From the NCBI RefSeq assembly GCF_009905545.1, contig NZ_JAAALB010000026.1, positions 1 to 64,000 of the forward strand: a stretch of DNA of 64,000 bases, read 5' to 3'. The DNA is from Cellulophaga sp. BC115SP. Lineage in GTDB: Bacteria; Bacteroidota; Bacteroidia; Cytophagales; Spirosomataceae. The translations under genes and the position numbers were made by a program. Under the pieces are notes generated by a model. That model worked only from the letters and a program-made list of their open reading frames with translations, searched no databases and was not told the DNA's origin. Shown here in pieces: positions 49,973-57,845 of the stretch (within the stretch, counting starts at the first letter, position 1; each line of letters opens with the position of its first letter).

Positions 49973-50764
49973 TTACTGAATCTGAGCAATTAGGGTTTTT
50001 AAGGTTTCGGCAGGGGCAGGAGTTTTCATAAATGTTTCTCCAATCAAAAAACCTCTGTATCCAACTTCTCTTAATTGCTTGATGGTTTCGGGTTGAGAAA
50101 TACAACTTTCCGAAATTTTGATGCAATGACTTGGGATTTTTTCAGCTAATTCCAGCGAGGCGTTTACGTTTTGTTCCGCAAAGTTTTTAAGGTTACGGTT
50201 ATTCACACCCACTACATCGATATACTCACATAGACTACGGTCAAGTTCTTCTTGATCATGAACCTCCAAGAGGGTTTCCATGCCTAAATCTTTTACGACT
50301 TTCCCTAGTTCGTAAATACGAGTAGGAGTAAGGTTGGCTGCAATTAATAAAATGACATCTGCGCCTAGAGCTTTAGCTTCAAAGATTTGGTATTCGTCAA
50401 TGATAAAATCCTTACGTAAAATAGGAATGGTAGGATTAGCCTTGCGTGCAGCCAAAATATCTTCGTCCGAACCACCAAAGAAATCCATATCTGTCAAAAC
50501 TGACAAGCAAGCTGCTCCAGCTTGTACATATCCCGTAGTTACTTCCTCAACTGTTACATCAGCATTGATAATACCTTTTGAAGGAGATTTTCTTTTAAAT
50601 TCAGCGATGATTCCAGTAGAAGCAGGGTTCAACAAACTGGTTTTAAGAGAATTCGTGGTTTTAGCGAAATATCCTTTTTTAGTAATCTCTTCGATTGATA
50701 CAAGGGCTTTCCTTTCGGCTACTTCGCGAGCTTTATTTTCTATTATTTTATCTAAAATTGTCAT
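49973..50764 (-). CDS. trpC: Indole-3-glycerol phosphate synthase
   Basis: This 263-residue TIM-barrel enzyme starts MTILDKIIENKAREVAERK. It has IIAEFKRKSPSKGIIN (catalytic Glu/Lys, about 52-67), AACLSVLTDMDFFGGS (about 83-98), ILRKDFIIDEYQIFEAKALGADVILLIAA (catalytic Lys/Glu, about 113-141), VGVNNRNLKNF (about 182-192) and ISESCI (about 215-220). It is separate from trpF here, whereas in enteric bacteria the two are fused. trpD starts 20 bp upstream. Confidence 0.95.
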   Translation of the reverse strand: MTILDKIIENKAREVAERKALVSIEEITKKGYFAKTTNSLKTSLLNPASTGIIAEFKRKSPSKGIINADVTVEEVTTGYVQAGAACLSVLTDMDFFGGSDEDILAARKANPTIPILRKDFIIDEYQIFEAKALGADVILLIAANLTPTRIYELGKVVKDLGMETLLEVHDQEELDRSLCEYIDVVGVNNRNLKNFAEQNVNASLELAEKIPSHCIKISESCISQPETIKQLREVGYRGFLIGETFMKTPAPAETLKTLIAQIQ

Positions 50765-50784
50765 TTCTTAAAGGTTTTAGGGCA

Positions 50785-51771
50785 TTAAGCAATAAATTTT
50801 TTGAAGGATTCAAAAGCTTTTCCACTTTCTAATGATTCTTTGGCTTTGGCAACAGCATCCTCTAAACTGAGGCTGTCACTTGCACAATACAATGCAGTAG
50901 CGGCATTTGCCAAAACTACTTCTGTTTGTGCTTTGGTTCCTTCATTGCTTAGTACCGAGGTCAAGATTTTAGCTGACTCTTCAACAGTATGTCCACCATG
51001 TAACTCTTCTGGATTACATTTTGAGAAGCCTAATTGTTTTGGAGAAATGGTTTCAATTCCTTTTTGTGTAATTAAAACAAAGTCTCCAGTCAATGAGATT
51101 TCGTCATAACCGTCTAATCCATATAATACACCGAAGTTTTTTCCTGTTTTCTGAAAAATAGCTCCATACAGTTTCAAAACTTCTTCATTATATACACCCG
51201 TAATTTGTTTCTGCACTTTTGCAGGATTCAAAATAGGACCAAGCATGTTGAAAAAAGTTTTCATGCCAAGCTCTTTACGAATTGGACCTACAAATCTCAT
51301 GGCTGGATGAAATAGCGGTGCATGTAAGAAACAAATACCTGCTTGTTCGATTTTACGACGTAAATATTCTTCATCATTTGAGAATCTTACCCCCAAGTAT
51401 TCTAATACTGTAGAAGAACCAACCGAGGATGAAACTCCATGATTACCATGTTTGGCAATGGCTTGACCAGCACCTGCTACAATAAATGAAGCTGTGGTCG
51501 AAATATTGAAAGTATCTTTACCATCACCACCAGTACCACACAAATCCATTGGGTCGTATGCCGATAGGTCAATCGTTACCGCCAAATCGAGCATGGCATC
51601 TCTAAACCCTTCCAATTCTTCTGGCGTAATAGCCTGAATCATATAAGTTGTTAGAAATGCCGCTATTTGAGAAGGATTTGCATCTCCTCTACCAATAATC
51701 GAAAGGGCTGCATAGGCCTCTTCTTGCGTTAATTGATTACCAGCAATACGTTTATTTAAAAAAGACTTCAT
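50785..51771 (-). CDS. trpD: Anthranilate phosphoribosyltransferase
   Basis: This 328-residue enzyme transfers phosphoribose from PRPP to anthranilate. It has the PRPP/Mg loop LCGTGGDGKDTFNISTTASF (about 77-96), KHGNHGVSSSVGSSTVLEYLG (about 107-127) and GPIRKELGMKTFFNMLGPILNPA (about 162-184). No glutaminase domain is fused to it; that activity is supplied by separate trpG. The length is typical. Confidence 0.95.
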   Translation of the reverse strand: MKSFLNKRIAGNQLTQEEAYAALSIIGRGDANPSQIAAFLTTYMIQAITPEELEGFRDAMLDLAVTIDLSAYDPMDLCGTGGDGKDTFNISTTASFIVAGAGQAIAKHGNHGVSSSVGSSTVLEYLGVRFSNDEEYLRRKIEQAGICFLHAPLFHPAMRFVGPIRKELGMKTFFNMLGPILNPAKVQKQITGVYNEEVLKLYGAIFQKTGKNFGVLYGLDGYDEISLTGDFVLITQKGIETISPKQLGFSKCNPEELHGGHTVEESAKILTSVLSNEGTKAQTEVVLANAATALYCASDSLSLEDAVAKAKESLESGKAFESFKKFIA

Positions 51772-51837
51772 AGTTGAAATGTTTGCTCTAGACGCTAAGT
51801 TGAAAACACTGGAATATTTTATGGAAATAAAAAGTAA

Positions 51838-52404
51838 TTAGCTTTTTACCCAGTTTTCAACCATTTTGACTCCAAACTGAGTAAGATATGCCTCTGGGTG
51901 AAATTGCACCCCACGAATATCATATTTGGTATGAGCTTCGGCCATCACAAAACCTTTTTCATCTACAGCTGTAATAATTAAGTCTTCAGGCATTGTTTCA
52001 GGAACAACCGTCCATGAGTGATAGCGACATACGTCTACTTCTTTTGGCACACCTTGAAAAAGTACTTCGTTGGGCTGAGTAATGATACATTTTGTAGTTA
52101 CCCCATGTAGTACATCGCCCATGTTGAGAAGCTTAGCTCCAAAAGCTTCGCCAATAGCTTGGTGACCAAGGCAAACGCCAAAAATACTTTTGCTTGGCGC
52201 ATATTCTTTGATAACGTCTAGTAAAATACCTGCTTCTTCAGGAATACCTGGTCCTGGAGATAGAAGGATTTTATCATATTTTTTTACTTCTTCTAAAGCA
52301 ATTTTATCATTTCTGAAAACGTCCACGTCGTTTCCTAAATCTTTGAGAATATATACAAGATTATATACAAAAGAGTCGTAATTGTCGAGTACTAAGATTT
52401 TCAT
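51838..52404 (-). CDS. trpG: Anthranilate synthase component II (glutamine amidotransferase)
   Basis: This 188-residue class I amidotransferase begins MKILVLDNYDSFVYNLVYIL and has LSPGPGIPEEAG (about 52-63), the nucleophile Cys in GVCLGHQAIGEAFG (about 76-89) and the catalytic His/Glu in GVQFHPEAYLTQFG (about 165-178). It provides ammonia to TrpE. PabA-like double use with PABA synthase cannot be excluded, but the operon context assigns it to tryptophan. It starts 36 bp after trpE. Confidence 0.94.
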   Translation of the reverse strand: MKILVLDNYDSFVYNLVYILKDLGNDVDVFRNDKIALEEVKKYDKILLSPGPGIPEEAGILLDVIKEYAPSKSIFGVCLGHQAIGEAFGAKLLNMGDVLHGVTTKCIITQPNEVLFQGVPKEVDVCRYHSWTVVPETMPEDLIITAVDEKGFVMAEAHTKYDIRGVQFHPEAYLTQFGVKMVENWVKS

Positions 52405-52440
52405 GTTTTTATGCGATTTGACCTAAAAGTCAGTTGAATA

Positions 52441-53847
52441 CTAGATTTGTTCGGCTACTTCCAATGCTTTGCGCAAGGCTGCTAATTTGTTGTGTACTTC
52501 CTGCATTTCGCTTTCGATAACAGATTTTGCCACTACACCCATTCCTGCTTGGTAATAAAGTGTGTTGTTTTTGCTCAAGAATGTACGAATAGCAATAGCA
52601 TGGTTAAAATTACCTTGGAAATCCATGTACCCAATAGCCCCACCGTAGATATGACGGTTGGTAGTTTCGAGGCGATTGATAATGGTCATAGCATTGTGTT
52701 TTGGTGCGCCTGATAACGTTCCAGCAGGGAACGTATCTGCTACCAATTGCAATGGGTTTGTACCAGCTGTCATGTGACCTGTGACCTTAGATACCAAGTG
52801 GATTACATGCGAGAAGAATTGAACTTCCTTGAAAGTTTCAACTTTAACAATATCCGAGCTACGAGACAAGTCATTGCGTGCTAAGTCAACTAACATAACG
52901 TGTTCGGCAGATTCTTTAGGGTCGGCGTGGAGCTGACGAGCCAATTCGGCATCTTTTTCGTCGTCACCCGTACGACGGAATGTGCCTGCAATTGGGTGAA
53001 TTTCAGCGAGTCCATTTTTGATTTGAATTTGTTTTTCAGGTGATGCTCCGAAAATACGGTAATTTTCATAATCAAAATAGAACATATAAGGCGATGGATT
53101 TATCGAGCGCAATGCACGATATACTTGGAAATCGTCACCTTCAAAAGTACGGCTAAAACGACGTGAAGGCACAATTTGGAATACATCTCCACGCAAACAG
53201 TGCTGAATACAAATTTTGATTACCTCACGCATTTCGTCGTCGGTAACATTTGTAATTTCATCGCCAGTTACCGTAAATGATTTTGTCGCATAGTGAGGCA
53301 AATCAAGCAACATTTCGAGCGATTCTAAAGATGGTGCTGTTGTATCATTGTATTCGTGGGCATACAATGAAAGCTCATCTTTGAAGTGATTAATCGCAAT
53401 TACATAACGATATACATAATAGATAATCTGTGGAATTTCGGTATTCTCGTTCTTTTCTTGAATCTCAATATCCTCAAAATATTCTACGGCATCATAAGAA
53501 ATATGTCCAAACATCCCGTTGGCCATTGGCGCATAATCAGGTTGTCTGTTCCATTCAAATCTTTCAGCAAAATTTAACAAAGCTTGTACAGCATCTTTGC
53601 GACGAGCTAAGGTAAATGTTTCGACGGTACCATCGGGGAAAGTTTGAGTTACCACATCGTTGTCGATGATAAAACTCGCCACTGGATCACAAGCAATATG
53701 GCTATAGCCATGCTCTTTGCCATGATAATCAGCACTTTCTAGAATTACGGTATTCTTAAACTTGTTTCTGAGTTTGAGAAATACCCCCACTGGAGTAATC
53801 GTGTCGGCTAACTTCTTTTTCTGAACGGTCTGAACGGTAAATTTCAT
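52441..53847 (-). CDS. trpE: Anthranilate synthase component I
   Basis: This 468-residue chorismate-utilising enzyme has an N-terminal domain with VILESADYHGKEHGYSHI (about 34-51), which corresponds to the LLES feedback-inhibition region that binds tryptophan. Its catalytic domain (about 200-460) shows DVFQIVPSRRFSRTF, PSPYMFYFDYENYRIFGASPE, HPIAGTFRRTGDDEKDAELA and VDLARNDLSRSSD, followed by DTFPAGTLSGAPKHNAM and GGAIGYMDFQGNFNHAIAIRT. It is the first structural gene of the operon, about 70 nt after the attenuator stem. Confidence 0.95.
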   Translation of the reverse strand: MKFTVQTVQKKKLADTITPVGVFLKLRNKFKNTVILESADYHGKEHGYSHIACDPVASFIIDNDVVTQTFPDGTVETFTLARRKDAVQALLNFAERFEWNRQPDYAPMANGMFGHISYDAVEYFEDIEIQEKNENTEIPQIIYYVYRYVIAINHFKDELSLYAHEYNDTTAPSLESLEMLLDLPHYATKSFTVTGDEITNVTDDEMREVIKICIQHCLRGDVFQIVPSRRFSRTFEGDDFQVYRALRSINPSPYMFYFDYENYRIFGASPEKQIQIKNGLAEIHPIAGTFRRTGDDEKDAELARQLHADPKESAEHVMLVDLARNDLSRSSDIVKVETFKEVQFFSHVIHLVSKVTGHMTAGTNPLQLVADTFPAGTLSGAPKHNAMTIINRLETTNRHIYGGAIGYMDFQGNFNHAIAIRTFLSKNNTLYYQAGMGVVAKSVIESEMQEVHNKLAALRKALEVAEQI

Positions 53848-53917
53848 GATGTTAGGGTGTGGTAGGTTTTCTACCTGTTAGAATCAATGGTTAACTTTTG
53901 GCAAAATCAATTGGACA

Positions 53918-53953
53918 CAAAAAAAGACCTACTGGTTGAACAGTAGGTCTTTT
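53918..53953 (-). terminator. trp attenuator (intrinsic terminator in the leader)
   Basis: On the minus strand AAAAGACCTACTG pairs perfectly with CAGTAGGTCTTTT (13 bp, loop TTCAAC) and is followed by TTTGTGTCC, so the stem runs into a T run of at least six. It lies between the leader peptide and trpE. Confidence 0.9.
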
Positions 53954-53998
53954 CGAATGATATATTTTTCCGAAAACACAATAAGGTACTGCTCAACC
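53934..53998 (-). promoter_or_regulatory. trp antiterminator pairing
   Basis: Minus-strand GGTTGAGCAGTA (53987-53998), overlapping the end of the leader peptide gene, is complementary with one G-U wobble to TACTGTTCAACC (53934-53945), which is the 5' stem end and loop of the terminator. The two structures exclude each other. The leader stop codon (53993-53995) is inside the first strand, so a ribosome that completes the peptide masks it and allows termination. Inferred by eye. Confidence 0.78.
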
Positions 53999-54049
53999 GA
54001 GTTTCGTCAGTTGCCACCACCATGCTGTATTTTTGAAATTTGTTGTCAT
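53993..54049 (-). CDS. trpL: trp operon leader peptide (18 residues, three tandem Trp)
   Basis: The frame MTTNFKNTAWWWQLTKLG ends in TGA. Three consecutive TGG codons (54014-54022) lie about 200 nt upstream of trpE and before a strong terminator. Trp is the rarest residue, so a WWW run here is very unlikely by chance. The ATG is about 25 nt downstream of the predicted transcription start. This is the standard sensor for ribosome-mediated trp attenuation. Confidence 0.92.
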   Translation of the reverse strand: MTTNFKNTAWWWQLTKLG

Positions 54050-54079
54050 TTTTAGAAAATCTGATTTTTTTATTTTTTG

Positions 54080-54109
54080 CAAACTTAATTCGAATTTTTG
54101 TTTTTCAAA
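54080..54109 (-). promoter_or_regulatory. trp operon promoter
   Basis: On the minus strand, TTTG (54106-54109), 18 nt, then TAAGTTTG (54080-54087): a close match to the Bacteroidota -33/-7 consensus. The start site is expected near 54075, about 26 nt before trpL. The rest of the gap to 54229 is A/T tracts with no gene seen. Confidence 0.75.
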
Positions 54110-54229
54110 AAAAGTTTTTCAAAAAAATACAAAAATGGTAGAATAAAAGCTTTAATCTTACTTTTGAGCACTTTAGAAAAACAGCTTTTGTTGCTGAAAA
54201 CTTATTGCCAATAGCTGAAGACCAATATC

Positions 54230-55576
54230 TTACTCCAAGATTCCAAGGTAATTAAAAGGAGAAATACGTTTTAATTCATATTTCACTTTATCACTAATTT
54301 CAAGCGAATCGATAAAGTTCGCAATCGTTTTTGACGTGATTTTTTCGTTTTTACGAGTCAAGGCTTTCAATGCCTCATAAGGTTGTGGATAACCTTCGCG
54401 ACGTAAAATCGTTTGAATCGCTTCGGCTACAACGGCCCAGTTATCTTCAAGGTCGGTATTGATAGCATCTTGGTTCAATTCCAATTTGTTCAAACCTCTC
54501 AATAATGCTGTTAATGCAATAATTTGATGTGCTACTGGCACACCCAAATTACGCAATACCGTAGAGTCAGTAAGGTCACGCTGTAAACGAGAAACTGGTA
54601 ATTTTGCCGCCAAAAACTCATACAAAGCATTTGCAATACCTACGTTACCTTCTGAGTTTTCAAAATCAATTGGGTTTACTTTGTGTGGCATCGCCGACGA
54701 ACCAACTTCGCCTGCCTTGATTTTTTGCTTGAAATAGCCCATCGATACGTATGTCCAAACATCACGGTCAAGGTCTAATACAATATTATTAAGGCGTTTG
54801 AGATTGTCCATCAAAGCCGCCAAGTTATCGTAATGCTCGATTTGTGTAGTGTATTTGCTACGAGACAAACCCAAAGAACCTACGAAGTTGTTACCGAAAT
54901 CAATCCAGCTAGTTTCAGGATATGCTACATTGTGAGCATTGAAGTTACCTGTTGCCCCACCAAATTTGGCAGAGTAAGGAATCGTTTTCAATAAGTCCAT
55001 TTGGCGCTCAAGACGTTCGGCAAATACCCAAAACTCTTTGCCTAAGCGAGTAGGAGAGGCTGGCTGTCCGTGAGTGTGTGCCAACAAAGCTACATCTTTC
55101 CACTCTTCACCCAAGGCTTTGATTTTTTCAATAACCTCTTGAAGTTTTGGTAAAACAACCGCATCCATAGCATCTTTCAACGAAAGTGGAATAGCTGTGT
55201 TGTTGACATCTTGCGAAGTCAAACCAAAGTGGATAAACTCAAGGTATTGTTCAATACCAAAATTGCTAAGTTTATGTTTGATAAAGTATTCAACCGCCTT
55301 TACATCGTGGTTGGTTACTTTTTCGGTTTCTTTGATCCAAAGAGCATCTTCTTCAGAAAAATTACGATAAATGTCACGCAAGGCTCCAAAAAGGTCTTTG
55401 CTGACACCTTCGAGTTGTGGCAATGGAATTTCGCAGAGCGCAATAAAATACTCGATTTCGATAAGGACACGGTACTTGATTAGTCCGAATTCTGAGAAAT
55501 AAGGAGCAAGACTTTCTACTTGCTTGCGGTAGCGTCCATCTACTGGAGAAATGGCAGATAATTGATTCAGTTCCAT
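54230..55576 (-). CDS. purB: Adenylosuccinate lyase
   Basis: This 448-residue enzyme of the fumarase/aspartase superfamily acts in two steps of purine synthesis. The ATG at 55576 (MELNQLSAISPVDGRYRKQVESL) is preferred over a TTG seven codons upstream. Motifs include EKVTNHDVKAVEYFIKHKL (about 81-99), HFGLTSQDVNNTAIPLSL (catalytic His region, about 113-130), HTHGQPASPTRLGKEF (about 161-176) and the flexible signature loop GEVGSSAMPHKVNPIDFENSEGN (about 280-302). A -7 box TACCTTTG lies just upstream. Confidence 0.95.
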   Translation of the reverse strand: MELNQLSAISPVDGRYRKQVESLAPYFSEFGLIKYRVLIEIEYFIALCEIPLPQLEGVSKDLFGALRDIYRNFSEEDALWIKETEKVTNHDVKAVEYFIKHKLSNFGIEQYLEFIHFGLTSQDVNNTAIPLSLKDAMDAVVLPKLQEVIEKIKALGEEWKDVALLAHTHGQPASPTRLGKEFWVFAERLERQMDLLKTIPYSAKFGGATGNFNAHNVAYPETSWIDFGNNFVGSLGLSRSKYTTQIEHYDNLAALMDNLKRLNNIVLDLDRDVWTYVSMGYFKQKIKAGEVGSSAMPHKVNPIDFENSEGNVGIANALYEFLAAKLPVSRLQRDLTDSTVLRNLGVPVAHQIIALTALLRGLNKLELNQDAINTDLEDNWAVVAEAIQTILRREGYPQPYEALKALTRKNEKITSKTIANFIDSLEISDKVKYELKRISPFNYLGILE

Positions 55577-55594
55577 AATTATGCTTTCAAAGTG

Positions 55595-55602
55595 CAAAGG
55601 TA
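55595..55602 (-). promoter_or_regulatory. -7 box of purB
   Basis: The minus strand reads TACCTTTG, exact TAnnTTTG, 18 nt before the ATG at 55576. It overlaps the TTG that would extend the frame, which supports the shorter start. Confidence 0.5.
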
Positions 55603-55702
55603 CAAAGTTTTTGCTTGCATATCCTGAGATTTAACACAACAAACACCAAGAGTTTCGAAAAAAAGCCCAAACTTTGATGAATTATTCCTTAAAGTTGAAG
55701 TT

Positions 55703-56731
55703 ATGTTATTAAATCCCAAGTTGTTGGCCACGCTACTTTCGATAGTAATTGCCATTTTTACGACTTCTTTTCTCTCTTTTTTGCCCGAGGCCAACGCCAA
55801 CATTCTCTTTATCTGTTTTATCGCTTCATTTATTATCGCAGGATTGCTAATCTATTTTACACTTGATTACTTGGTATTTCAAGAAATCAACAAGATGTAT
55901 GATACCATCAATCGTTTGAAGATGAAAGATTTTGGGGTTTCTCGCAAAAAGCTCTACAAAAATGCCAATCCACTCAAAAAACTGAATGATGAATTGTTTG
56001 TCTATGTTTCTAAAAAGGAACAAGAAGTTAATGAGTTAAAAAGACTTGAAAAATATCGTCGTGAATTTTTAGCCAACGTATCGCACGAACTTAAAACGCC
56101 CATTTTTGCAGCACAAGGTTTTGTTCATACGCTATTAGATGGAGCTATGGACGACGAGCGTGTACGAGTGAAGTTCTTGACCAAAGCTGCCAAAAGTTTG
56201 GATGGGCTCGATATTTTGGTAAAAGATTTACTCACACTTTCTCAAATGGAAACAGGGGATATTCGCATGAATCGTGAGCGTGTAGATGTCAAACAAATTA
56301 CGAAAGAAGTTTTTGAACAATTAGAAAGTAAGGCCGAAACCAAAAATGTGAGCCTTCAAATAAAATCTCCTGAAAGTCAAGTTTGGGTAAAAGCCGACGC
56401 ACAGCGTATTGGTCAAGTGATTACCAATTTGGTTGAAAATGCGATTAAATACGGAAATGAAGACGGAAAAGTATTGGTATTATTTGAAGATGAAAAGAAA
56501 GATTGGCGTATTTCGGTAAAAGATAATGGACCAGGTATTGCTCCAGAGCACTTAAGCCGAATTTTCGAACGTTTTTACCGTGTCGATAAAGCCCGCAGTC
56601 GCTCGGATGGTTCTTCTGGATTAGGGTTGGCTATTGTAAAGCATATTTTGAATGCACATAAAACCAAAATTACGGTAGCATCTAAACCCGATAAAGGCAC
56701 CTCTTTTTCATTTAAGTTATCGAAAGAATGA
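55703..56731 (+). CDS. Membrane sensor histidine kinase (PhoR/ResE-like)
   Basis: This 342-residue protein has two membrane helices (about 5-25 and 34-56) with almost no periplasmic loop, so it likely senses within the membrane or cytoplasm. A HAMP-like linker with a coiled region follows (about 60-115). HisKA has the phospho-acceptor His in ANVSHELKTPIFAAQGFVH near residue 133. HATPase_c (about 230-342) has the N box TNLVENAIKYG, G1 VKDNGPGIAPEHLSRIFERFYRVDKARS, and G2 GSSGLGLAIVKHI. No response regulator is adjacent, so the partner is unknown. It is divergent from purB. Confidence 0.9.
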   Translation: MLLNPKLLATLLSIVIAIFTTSFLSFLPEANANILFICFIASFIIAGLLIYFTLDYLVFQEINKMYDTINRLKMKDFGVSRKKLYKNANPLKKLNDELFVYVSKKEQEVNELKRLEKYRREFLANVSHELKTPIFAAQGFVHTLLDGAMDDERVRVKFLTKAAKSLDGLDILVKDLLTLSQMETGDIRMNRERVDVKQITKEVFEQLESKAETKNVSLQIKSPESQVWVKADAQRIGQVITNLVENAIKYGNEDGKVLVLFEDEKKDWRISVKDNGPGIAPEHLSRIFERFYRVDKARSRSDGSSGLGLAIVKHILNAHKTKITVASKPDKGTSFSFKLSKE

Positions 56732-56786
56732 GAGAGCTTTGAGTGATGAGTTTTGAGTTGTGAGTGATGAGTTGTCCTTTGCCCTT
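56732..56786. repeat. GAGTGATGAGTTTTGAGTTGTGAG-type repeat, left part
   Basis: Short overlapping GAGTGATGAG words follow the kinase stop. An inverse-sense counterpart (CACAATTCGCAACTCATAATTC) occurs at about 57139-57165, so the pair may be arms of a long palindrome around 56732-57170. Confidence 0.4.
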
Positions 56787-56830
56787 GCCTAAAATACAAG
56801 TTATTAAATATTGTCTTATATTCCTTTTAT

Positions 56831-56893
56831 AGCGCGGTAGGTGCGAAAGACTTCACGATAGTTGGTGTTCTTTTGCCCCTACGGCGCTTTTTT
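56831..56893 (+). terminator. Long imperfect hairpin with T tail after the sensor kinase gene
   Basis: A 20-position stem (AGCGCGGTAGGTGCGAAAGA / TCTTTTGCCCCTACGGCGCT) has two mismatches and one wobble, with an 18-nt loop, followed by TTTTTT. It acts most simply as a terminator of the kinase gene. Its length would also suit a small structured RNA. The rest of the 446-bp gap is AT-rich with no gene seen. Confidence 0.65.
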
Positions 56894-57177
56894 ATTCAAG
56901 TTTATCAAAAAAATTAGGTAAAAATGTTGAACTATTTATCCATTTTTTTAATTTCGTAAATAGTTACGTAAGTGATTACTTATTTTGAAGTGCTAAGTAA
57001 AATTATATTACTATGCTGTATGTATTATGCTCTATAAAAGGTTTAATATCTTTTCTTTTCTAGGAAACCAAAGAAACATTTTACCGAGTGCCCATAGCTG
57101 ATAACCGAAAGCTAAATGATTCAATCTTATTTTTTACTCACAATTCGCAACTCATAATTCAGCATTTATACTATCCC

Positions 57178-57660
57178 ATGATTCAAATTAGAACTTTTCA
57201 ATCGCACGACACAGAGCAAATTGTAAATTTGATTCTGACTATTCAACAAGTGGAGTTTCAGGTGCCAATCACTATCCAAGACCAACCCGATTTGTTAGAA
57301 ATACCCAATTTTTATCAACATGGTAATGGTGATTTTTGGGTGGCTGTTCAAGGCGATGAGGTAGTAGGTACCATTGCCCTCATTGACTGTGGCGGACCAA
57401 TTGGTGCTATCCGTAAAATGTTTGTGAAGAAGGAATTTAGAGGAAAAGAATTAGGCATTGCACAAAAACTGCTTGATACACTTACAACAAAGGCGCAAGA
57501 GGCACAAATGCAACATCTTTATCTTGGTACAATAGAGCGTTTACAAGCTGCTATCCGTTTTTATGAAAGAAATGGCTTTACTTATATCCCCAAACAAGAT
57601 TTACCATCAAGCTTCCCAATCATGGCTGTAGATACACATTTTTATGTGAAGGAAATATAG
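57178..57660 (+). CDS. GNAT-family N-acetyltransferase
   Basis: This 160-residue protein starts at the ATG at 57178 (MIQIRTFQSHDTEQIVNLIL). The frame extends upstream without a family-like sequence. The acetyl-CoA-binding motif A appears as IRKMFVKKEFRGKELGIAQKLLDTL (about 78-102), and the C-terminal LGTIERLQAAIRFYERNGFTYI (about 119-140) is standard for GNAT. The substrate is unknown. It precedes a family C repeat and the OYE cluster but is probably separate from them. Confidence 0.84.
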   Translation: MIQIRTFQSHDTEQIVNLILTIQQVEFQVPITIQDQPDLLEIPNFYQHGNGDFWVAVQGDEVVGTIALIDCGGPIGAIRKMFVKKEFRGKELGIAQKLLDTLTTKAQEAQMQHLYLGTIERLQAAIRFYERNGFTYIPKQDLPSSFPIMAVDTHFYVKEI

Positions 57661-57664
57661 AAGG

Positions 57665-57770
57665 AGGGGTTAGGGAACAGGCAAAAAGGCAACGAGTGAA
57701 ATAAGAGAAAACGTGTTCGTATTTGGTCCATCACTGATGCCTAGTGCCTGTTCCCTCACAACTTCCCTAA
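57665..57770. repeat. Family C imperfect palindrome, copy 1
   Basis: AGGGAACAGGCA (57672-57683) is matched by its exact inverse TGCCTGTTCCCT (57745-57756), with further partial pairing (GGCAACGAGTG against CACTGATGCC). Copy 2 with similar words is at about 59858-59943. Confidence 0.65.
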
Positions 57771-57773
57771 ACT

Positions 57774-57789
57774 TGTGACCTAGGTCACA
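57774..57789. promoter_or_regulatory. CRP-type palindrome TGTGA-N6-TCACA before the first OYE gene
   Basis: TGTGACCTAGGTCACA is a perfect 16-bp palindrome matching the classical Crp/Fnr operator half-site TGTGA with its inverse. It lies 57 nt before the ATG at 57846. A GAACTTTG sequence (one base off the -7 box) is at 57811-57818, so the palindrome is about 20-40 nt upstream of the predicted -7 element. A Crp/Fnr regulator gene is 3.4 kb downstream in the same cluster. Confidence 0.65.
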
Positions 57790-57845
57790 GGTTCGAGTGC
57801 CTACTTTGTATGAACTTTGTAACATCAATCAAAACAACATGGGTT

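Noticed and set aside
57786-57800. GGTTCGAGT, similar to a tRNA T-loop
   Set aside because: No flanking 5-bp T stem, anticodon arm or acceptor stem could be fitted around it; it is beside the CRP-type palindrome.
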